NCBI RefSeq assembly: GCF_042477335.2
Contig: NC_091251.1
Coordinates: forward strand, 34,364,501-34,428,500
Direction: 5' to 3'
Source: Ovis canadensis
Lineage: Eukaryota > Chordata > Mammalia > Artiodactyla > Bovidae
Length of the DNA stretch: 64,000 bases
Part shown: piece after piece, positions 57,888 through 64,000 of the stretch
Position numbering within the stretch: position 1 is the first letter of the stretch
How the letters are laid out: each line of letters starts with the position of its first letter
The notes under the pieces: generated by a model
What the model was told of the DNA's origin: nothing
The model's database searches: none
The model's input: only the letters and a program-made list of their open reading frames with translations
Position numbers and translations under genes: made by a program

Positions 57888-58862
57888 TTAGAAGAGCTTG
57901 TTCACCTGCTCCCTAAACACCTGCTTCACCTGTTTGTTCCTCAGGGTGTAGATGAAGGGATTGAGCACTGGGGTCACCACGGTGTTGAGCAAGGCCACCA
58001 GCTTGTTCCTATCCTCCCCCTGGCCGCCCTTGCCTGACCGGACATACATGAAGATGCAGCTGCCATAGAAGAGAGAGACAACAGTGATGTGGGAGGAACA
58101 GGTTGAGAAGGCTTTCTGCCTCTCCTTGGCTGCGGGGATGTGCAGGATGGTGTGGAGGATGTGGCCATAGCAGGTGGCCGTCACGGACAGAGTGCCCAGG
58201 AGGCTGACGTTGGCCAGGATGAAACCCAGAAGCTCGATCAGACTTGTGTCTGCACATATGAGTTCCAGGAGTGGAAAGCTGTCACAGAAGAAATGATCAA
58301 TGATATTGGGACCACAGAATGGCTGCTGAATTGTGAGGAAAGTTGGAACGATGATGATAAAGAACCCTGTGACCCAAGAAGAAAGAACTAGCTGGACACA
58401 GACCCTTTTGCTCATGATGGTGACATAACGCAAGGGGTTACATATGGCCACATACCTGTCAAAGGACATCACTGCCAGTAGGAAGAACTCTGTGGTGCCC
58501 AGGAAGAAATAGAGAAAACTTTGTAGGAAACAGCCTGCCAGGGAGATGGTCCTGTTTCCGGTCAGGATGTTGGTCAGCATCTTGGGGAAGATGACCGAGG
58601 TGAACCAGATCTCTAGGACAGCAAAGTTGCAGAGGAAGTAGTACATGGGGGTGTGGAGGCGCCTGTCCATGAGGGTGAGGACCACGATGAGCAGGTTCCC
58701 CAGTAGAGTGAGCAGGTAGGTCAAGAGGAGCCCCAGGAAGAGGAGCATCTGCAGCTCACAGGCATGTGAGAGCCCCAGCAGGATGAAGTTGGTGACAGTG
58801 GTGTGGTTCCCCGTGGCTCCTCTGGCCTCTGCTGGGAATGACCAATCAGAGGTGTGCAGCAT
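57888..58862 (-). CDS. OR6J1: Olfactory receptor, class II, OR6J1-like (324 aa)
   Basis: Intact single-exon odorant receptor, a G-protein-coupled receptor of the olfactory sensory neuron cilium that signals through Golf. Seven membrane segments are visible, starting about residue 38. Landmarks: N-glycosylation site N19-H-T21, PMYYFL at 72-77, [10 protein letters not shown] at 132-141, loop cysteines at 183, 193 and 203, [11 protein letters not shown] at 226-236, [10 protein letters not shown] at 250-259, and NPFIYTLRN at 301-309. The only in-frame ATG before the glycosylation site is at 58862, giving an N-terminus 10-15 residues longer than usual. Closest by memory is human OR6J1, which lies near OXA1L; the receptor family is sure, the exact symbol less so. 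Confidence 0.9.
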   Translation of the reverse strand: MLHTSDWSFPAEARGATGNHTTVTNFILLGLSHACELQMLLFLGLLLTYLLTLLGNLLIVVLTLMDRRLHTPMYYFLCNFAVLEIWFTSVIFPKMLTNILTGNRTISLAGCFLQSFLYFFLGTTEFFLLAVMSFDRYVAICNPLRYVTIMSKRVCVQLVLSSWVTGFFIIIVPTFLTIQQPFCGPNIIDHFFCDSFPLLELICADTSLIELLGFILANVSLLGTLSVTATCYGHILHTILHIPAAKERQKAFSTCSSHITVVSLFYGSCIFMYVRSGKGGQGEDRNKLVALLNTVVTPVLNPFIYTLRNKQVKQVFREQVNKLF

Positions 58863-58894
58863 CAGGAGTTGTGATGTTCTGGGGTATCTGAGGA

Positions 58895-58925
58895 CACTTG
58901 GAACTGAAAGGAAAGAGGGATTTTG
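58895..58925 (-). promoter_or_regulatory. Probable splice acceptor of the OR6J1-like coding exon
   Basis: The minus strand reads CCCTCTTTCCTTTCAG|TTCC with AG at 58905-58904, 41 nt upstream of the ATG. It suits the usual OR layout, an untranslated 5' exon spliced to the coding exon. The upstream exon and promoter were not located. Confidence 0.6.
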
Positions 58926-59605
58926 AGCTGAAGGAATCCTTTATTTCTTCAACCTGCAGGTCCCTTTTCCTCCCTTCTCAGGCCAGTTGTCCAGATCCCT
59001 CAGTGAGTTAGCATCAAGTTACATACTTTGATTCAATTATCTGATATTCTTTTTGGGGAAAGTTTTGCCTTTACCAATTCTTTCCCCATTTTTCTTGTGT
59101 CTGTTAGGAAATGTTTGTCCCTTTAAATCTTGATCAGATGATGTATTTTTCCCCCCATATTTGTCCAGATGTTTTAAGGGGTCTCTCAAATAAAGTAAAA
59201 TATTTCCTCTGCAAATCCTGCATCCATTGGTCACAGGCCTTTATCAAAAACACTAATGGAAAATTTACTCTAGAACTTGTTACAGAGGCATTTGAGTTAG
59301 AGACTTCATGTTTGTACCTGAGCTCCATCATTTACTAACTTGTCTGGGGCCAGTTCTCTAACTTCATCAAACTCTGCTTCTTCAGTGGGAATAAAACATG
59401 TATTTGTAAATTAGGCATCACGATTACTTCTTTGGGATAAATTCCTAAGTAATCATAATGAAGAATAATAATGATAAATGCTCATATTTAGAATTGTTCA
59501 TTGGTTCAATTTCAATTTTAGAGAATATGTCTGTGTTTTTTCTAGTTCTTACATTATTATTATTATTTGTTTTTAGTTCTTACATTATTTAACAGTGTCT
59601 TACCG

Positions 59606-59810
59606 ACTTCCCTGATGGCTCAGATGGTAAAGCATCTGCCTGCAATGCAGGAGACCTGGGTTTGATCCCTGGGTTGGGAAGATCCTCTGCAGAAGGAAAT
59701 GGCAACTCACTCCAGCATTCTTGCCTCGAAAATCCCGCAGATGGAGGAGCCTAGTAGGCTACAGTCCATGGGATCACAAACAGTTGGATACGACTGAGTG
59801 GCTTCATTCA
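59606..59810 (+). mobile_element. Bov-tA SINE, right copy only
   Basis: GACTTCCCTGATGGCTCAGA to GATACGACTGAGTGGCTTC. The left duplicate reads straight through at about 48835. Confidence 0.93.
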
Positions 59811-61512
59811 CTTAGAGATCTGGATAAAGAAGTAGGCATTCTTGCCATTGCTTGTCCTTTATAGAAATAACAGGTAAAGGCAAGCTTCTGTGAAGAAGAG
59901 CTGACTCTCTCTGAGACAGGAGCAGAAACTAATGTCATAAGCCTGCCTCAGAGATATGATAACACACTGCAGTATAGCTGTGTAAAATATGTATTTATAT
60001 GGGGAAGAATTGGATGAGAACACAGGAAAATGAGCATAATTGCCATAACAGGATGGGAGGATGGCGGGTGATTTTTCTTCTGTCTCTTTATTATTTTTAT
60101 TATCACTTATAAAGTAACTTAAATTCAAAATCAGAAAAGAAGCCAGCACAATGAGCCCATTTGGACTAAGAGTTGAGTAAAAAAGTTTGAGAGAGACAAA
60201 GGGGAAATAAATGGCTGTCTGTAAATAGAGTGAAGGAAAGTCATAATGATTCTGTGAGCCATCAGCTGTTCCTGAGTCGGGATACTGAGAATGATGCAAA
60301 AAATCAGAGAAGTGAGCTGTGCCACAGCCGCCCAGTGGACACCTGAAAACAGATGGCAGGCTTCCAGCCAGAGCATCCAGAGGAATCAGGTTCCCCTTCC
60401 CCACACCAAAAACTGCACCAACGTAGATTACCTCACTAGATACTAGGTGAGATGCTCAGTTGTCTTCAAGGCAGTTCTGATGAGGGCAGACTCCTGATTT
60501 TCACAGGAAACTCCCAACCCTGCAGGGTCGCCCGAGGAGTACACTTCTTGGGGGCTCACCAGAGACGCGAAGTGAAGGACGCGCCAGAGCTGTAACATGT
60601 TCTAAGGTCATGGGCACAGACAGGTCCTGTTCTCTTGTACACAGTGTCTGCAAATATTCATATTTTCCAACAACCAATCTCTCTTAAGAAATATTCCCTG
60701 ACTCTCAGCATCCACATATTCTCAGTTGTCCTCAGAAAGTAACAATCTCTGGATATTCCCAGAACTTCACCAGTTTCTCAGGAAGCTTCTATTGCTCCTG
60801 ATCCATCACTGTGTTACCACTGGACCAATTTCCTGGGGAAATGGACATGAAAACCTATTTAATTATTCTTCCATCCCTCATATAGTAAGGCGGAGACAGA
60901 TATCAATAGATGCTGATTAGTATAACTCCTTTTCAGTTGGGCTTAAGAGATTTCTGGCCCTTCCAGGAGTATGGTGTCCATAGAGAGTTCTGGGGTAAAA
61001 TAATTGTAGCAGACTCTTTCTTTGTCTTGGACTGCTTGGGATTCTGTTTGGTCTCCTTGGAAGTTCAGAGATACAGAAGGTGCAGAGCTCAAACTTAACC
61101 AATTTAGAGATTCATGTTATTCTCTTACTGGATGGAGCTATGCTTCCCTGGAGATTCATTATCATCAGTGGTAATAGGACCTAAGAAAGTCCCTTACCTC
61201 TTACTTTCTTCAATTTTGGGATTTAAAGTTTACTTTGTTTTGACCGAGAAACTGAGAAACCTCTAATGAATTTTAACTGTAACAAAGAAACACAGTCAAT
61301 AAAACATTCAAAAAGTTTTGTGATGTGCTTTTGTGTGATAAGTATGGCTCTAGATGCCCCAGACAGGCAGTATCTTGTGGGGAAGACAGACATTAAATAA
61401 TCAGATAAATATTAATTACTATTGTGATTAGTGTCTGAAAAAGAGCTCAGAGGATATCCTAAATCAGACTGAAGGATGATGAAAGGTATTCCTGATGGAG
61501 TTACATAAAGTT

Positions 61513-62524
61513 GTTGTTGTTCAGTCACCAGTCATGTCTGACTCTTTGTGATCCATGGACTGCAGCACCCAGGCTTCCATGTCCTTCAACAACCCCTCCG
61601 CCGCAGTTTGCTCAAACTCAAGTCCATTGAGTCAACGATGCCATCCAACCATTTCATCCTTTGTCATCCCTTTCTCCTCCTGCCTTCAATCTTTCCTAGC
61701 ACCAAGGTCTTTTCCAATGAGTCAACTCTTTGCATCAGGTGGCCAAAGTATTAGAGCTTCAGCTTCCGCATCAGTCCTTCCAATAATTCAGGGTTGATTT
61801 CCTTTAGGATTGACTGGTTTGATCTCCTTGCTATCCAAGGGACTCTCAAGAGTTTTCTCCAGCACTACAGTTTGAAAGCATCAGTTTCTTGGTGCTCAGC
61901 CTTCTTTATGATCCAGCTCACATCTGTACCTGACTACTGCAAAAACCGTAGCTTTGACTCTGTGGATCTTTGTGGGCAAAGTGATGTCTCTGCTTTTTAA
62001 TATGTTGTCTAGATTTGTCATAGCTTTTCTTCTAAGCAGCAAGTGTCTTAATTTCATGGCTGCACCATCTGCAGTAATTTTTTAGTCCAAGAAAATAGTC
62101 TGTCACTGTTTCCTTTGTTCCCCCATCTATTTGCTATTAAGTGATGAGACTGGATGCCATGATCTTTGTTTTTTGAATGTTGCATTTTAAGCCAGCCTTT
62201 TCACTCTCCTCTTTCACTTTCATCAAGAGGCTCTGAAGTTCCTCTTCGCTTTCTGCCATAAGGGTGGTGTCACCTGCATATCTGTGGTTGTTGATATTTC
62301 TCCTGGCAATCTTGATTCCAGCTTGTGCTTCATCAGCCTGGCATTTCTCATGATATACTGTGCATAAAAGTTAAGTAAGCAGGGTGACAATATACAGCCT
62401 TCATGTACTTCTGTCCCAATTTTTAACCAATCCGTTGTTCCATGTCCAGTTCTAACTATTGCTTCTTGACTTACTTACAGATTTCTCAGGAGGGCTGTAA
62501 GGTGTTCTGGTATTTCCATCTCTA
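61513..62524 (-). mobile_element. BovB LINE, older subfamily, right copy only
   Basis: About 1.0-kb 5'-truncated BovB with the GTTGTTGTTCAG tail and many small deletions. Absent at the matching site near 50524 of the left copy. ATAAAGTT before and ATAAATTT after may be the target-site duplication. Confidence 0.92.
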
Positions 62525-62599
62525 TAAATTTGAGACCTGAAGAATAAATTGGAGTGATTGTGGAGGTGAAGGACCTTTAATTAATTAATTAATCATTGA

Positions 62600-62720
62600 T
62601 TCAATAAATGTTTATTGAGTACCTACTTACCTACTCTGTGCTAGACTCTATACTGTGTACTTAAGATGACTATGAGTGGTGAACAAAACAGAGATGGTGT
62701 CCAGTCCCCGTTGAGCATCC
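62600..62720 (-). mobile_element. L2/MIR-like ancient fragment, right duplicate
   Basis: Antisense ATGTTTATTGAGTACCTACT pattern, homologous to 50575-50720. Confidence 0.5.
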
Positions 62721-63299
62721 TCTCTATTATGTGAATCTTTGTAAAAGGATGTTGAAATTGTGTTCGTCTTGGTCCTTGGGCCATTCAAGCTATAACTACT
62801 TTGTAATCCCACTTTCTTTGGTCACCAAACTATTCTGTGCACTGGAGAAAACTGGCTGATGTAGCATGACTGTCAGAAAGGGTATGATTAGGAGCCAATG
62901 ATATGTTTGAAAAGGCAAATGAATGACAGGCTTTCAGTTCTCTAAGTGCATTAGTGGGTTAATCTGACGAGGGTTATCTTTCCTGATAGTCTGGCTATCC
63001 TTAATGTAGTCAGGTGGCTACCAACTCACTTTCTAAACACCTGGTCACCTCATATAAACTGCATGTGTAGTCACCTTATTCCCGGTAAAGAGTCATGACT
63101 AATCAATAACTTATAAGAAGTAGGCTTATAGGACTGGATAGCTGAGGTTAAGAAGTGTACATGGCACACACACGTGGCACCTGCTGAGATGTGCTTGTAG
63201 AAATTGTATACCTCCTCTGGTCGACCAGAACTTTCATAATTTTCAGTTAGACATGATATAGCCTATGTACTTGGTGTCACGGATTGATTTGACATAGTG

Positions 63300-63860
63300 C
63301 CTGTGATAGCTTCTAAGGGGGCCCTGATGACCCATCTCCTGATATTCATGTCCATGTGTTATCCCCTCCCCTTGTGTGTGGCTGTACCTAGTGATAGTCT
63401 TCTAATGAACGGAATACAGTGAAAGGGATGAGATGTCATTTTTGAGAATGTTACAAACAGACTGTGGTTCCATCGTGCATATCCTTTCTTGCTCTCTTGC
63501 TTGCTCTGAAGGAAGCCATATTATTAGCTGTCCAGTGGAGAAGGAAATGGCAACCCACTCCAGTGTTCTTGCCTGGAGAGTCCCAGGGACAGGGAAGCCT
63601 GGTGGGCTGCTGTCTCGAGTCACACAGAGTCGGACACAACTGAAGCAACTTAGCAGCAGCAGCAGCAGCAGAGAAGCCCACATGGCAAGGGACTCATGTC
63701 TCCAGCCAATAGCCAGCAAGGACTTCATGACAATGAACAGCCGCCGTAGTGAACATGGGAGCAGATCCTCCCTTAGACAAGCATTGAGATGACTACTGTC
63801 ACAGCCTGTACCTTGGTTACAGCCTTATGAGATATCTGGAGCCAGAGGCTAATACAGTTC
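63300..63860 (+). mobile_element. MLT1-type LTR, right duplicate, with a BovA inside
   Basis: Fossil LTR homologous to 51715-52229. The BovA at 63533-63670 splits this copy only. Confidence 0.75.
63533..63670 (+). mobile_element. BovA SINE unit with (GCA)n end
   Basis: GGAGAAGGAAATGGCAACCC to CAACTTAGCAGCAGCAGCAG. Not in the left duplicate. Confidence 0.93.
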
Positions 63861-63928
63861 TCATTGAGATTCTGGTCTTTATTCCGTAGGTGTCCTGATG
63901 GATGGAGCACTCAGTGCATTTTTTTTTG

Positions 63929-64000
63929 TTGTTCATTTGCCAGTCGTGTCTGACTTTTTGTGATCCATGGACTACAGCACCCAGGCTTCCCTGTCCCTCA
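63929..64000 (-). mobile_element. BovB LINE 3' end, cut by the window edge
   Basis: GTTGTTCATTTGCCAGTCGTG and following BovB 3' sequence run off the window. Confidence 0.8.

Larger units (their letters stand above)
57887..63925. repeat. Segmental duplication, right copy
   Basis: Direct duplicate of 46479-52290, holding the intact OR gene. It has its own later insertions: a Bov-tA (59606-59810), a BovB (61513-62524) and a BovA (63533-63670). Homology ends near 63925, where another BovB begins. Confidence 0.9.

Noticed and set aside
58009-58391. Frames overlapping the OR gene in other frames and on the other strand
   Set aside because: They are shadows of the conserved OR coding exon, and the same shadows recur in the pseudogene copy.
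2602-63670. tRNA-like heads of Bov-tA and CHR elements as tRNA genes
   Set aside because: They have a B-box-like GGTTCGATCC but lack a tRNA fold and are embedded in SINE bodies with target-site duplications.
1-64000. CRISPR array, prophage, operon or other prokaryotic system
   Set aside because: All regularly repeated sequence is explained by SINEs, BovB or simple repeats, and the window is clearly mammalian.

Overview
This is mammalian nuclear DNA from a ruminant, probably a bovid. The non-coding space is packed with ruminant-restricted repeats: BovB LINEs, Bov-tA and Bov-A2 SINEs built from BovB pieces, and tRNA-headed CHR-type SINEs. Older mammalian repeats lie beneath them (L1, L2, MIR, MLT1-type LTRs), with a few fossil retroviral LTRs. 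Two host genes are recognisable, and both fit the segment next to the T-cell receptor alpha/delta locus (human 14q11.2), where OR6J1 lies near OXA1L.

Layout. 1-3500: a low-copy repeat unit, a BovB 3' end and an LTR remnant. 3490-4330: a CpG island with the first two coding exons of OXA1L on the minus strand, joined by canonical splice sites. 4570-8250: SINEs, a 1.5-kb BovB and an MLT1-type LTR. 8250-10245: a full-length EEF1A1 processed pseudogene hit by an L1 fragment and by an antisense piece of its own 3'UTR. 13340-15755: an MLT1-type LTR split by a BovB that is itself split by a second BovB. 16300-18430: an old L1. 21550-27570: the most complex repeat block, a nearly full-length BovB with a 5' inversion and a second 2.4-kb BovB inserted head-on. 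28000-43800: L1 fragments loaded with SINEs, a second copy of the low-copy unit, a solo LTR and an RPS29 processed pseudogene. 46475-64000: a tandem segmental duplication of about 6 kb carrying an olfactory receptor gene.

The olfactory receptor pair is the main biology. The right copy (57888-58862, minus) encodes an uninterrupted 324-residue class II receptor called here OR6J1. The left copy (46476-47449) is about 97% identical in the parts of the coding exon compared, but codon 163 is TAG instead of TGG and the normal stop codon is lost. Identity falls to roughly 77% just upstream of the splice acceptor, which suggests gene conversion confined to the coding exon. SINE and BovB insertions present in only one copy post-date the duplication.

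I found no CRISPR array, operon, phage or bacterial-type system. The items most worth a second look are the OR conversion tract, the twin-primed and nested BovB block, the self-antisense insertion in the EEF1A1 pseudogene, and the absence of a visible OXA1L exon 3. All calls come from reading the sequence; family names of repeats come from memory of consensus motifs, not from a library search.
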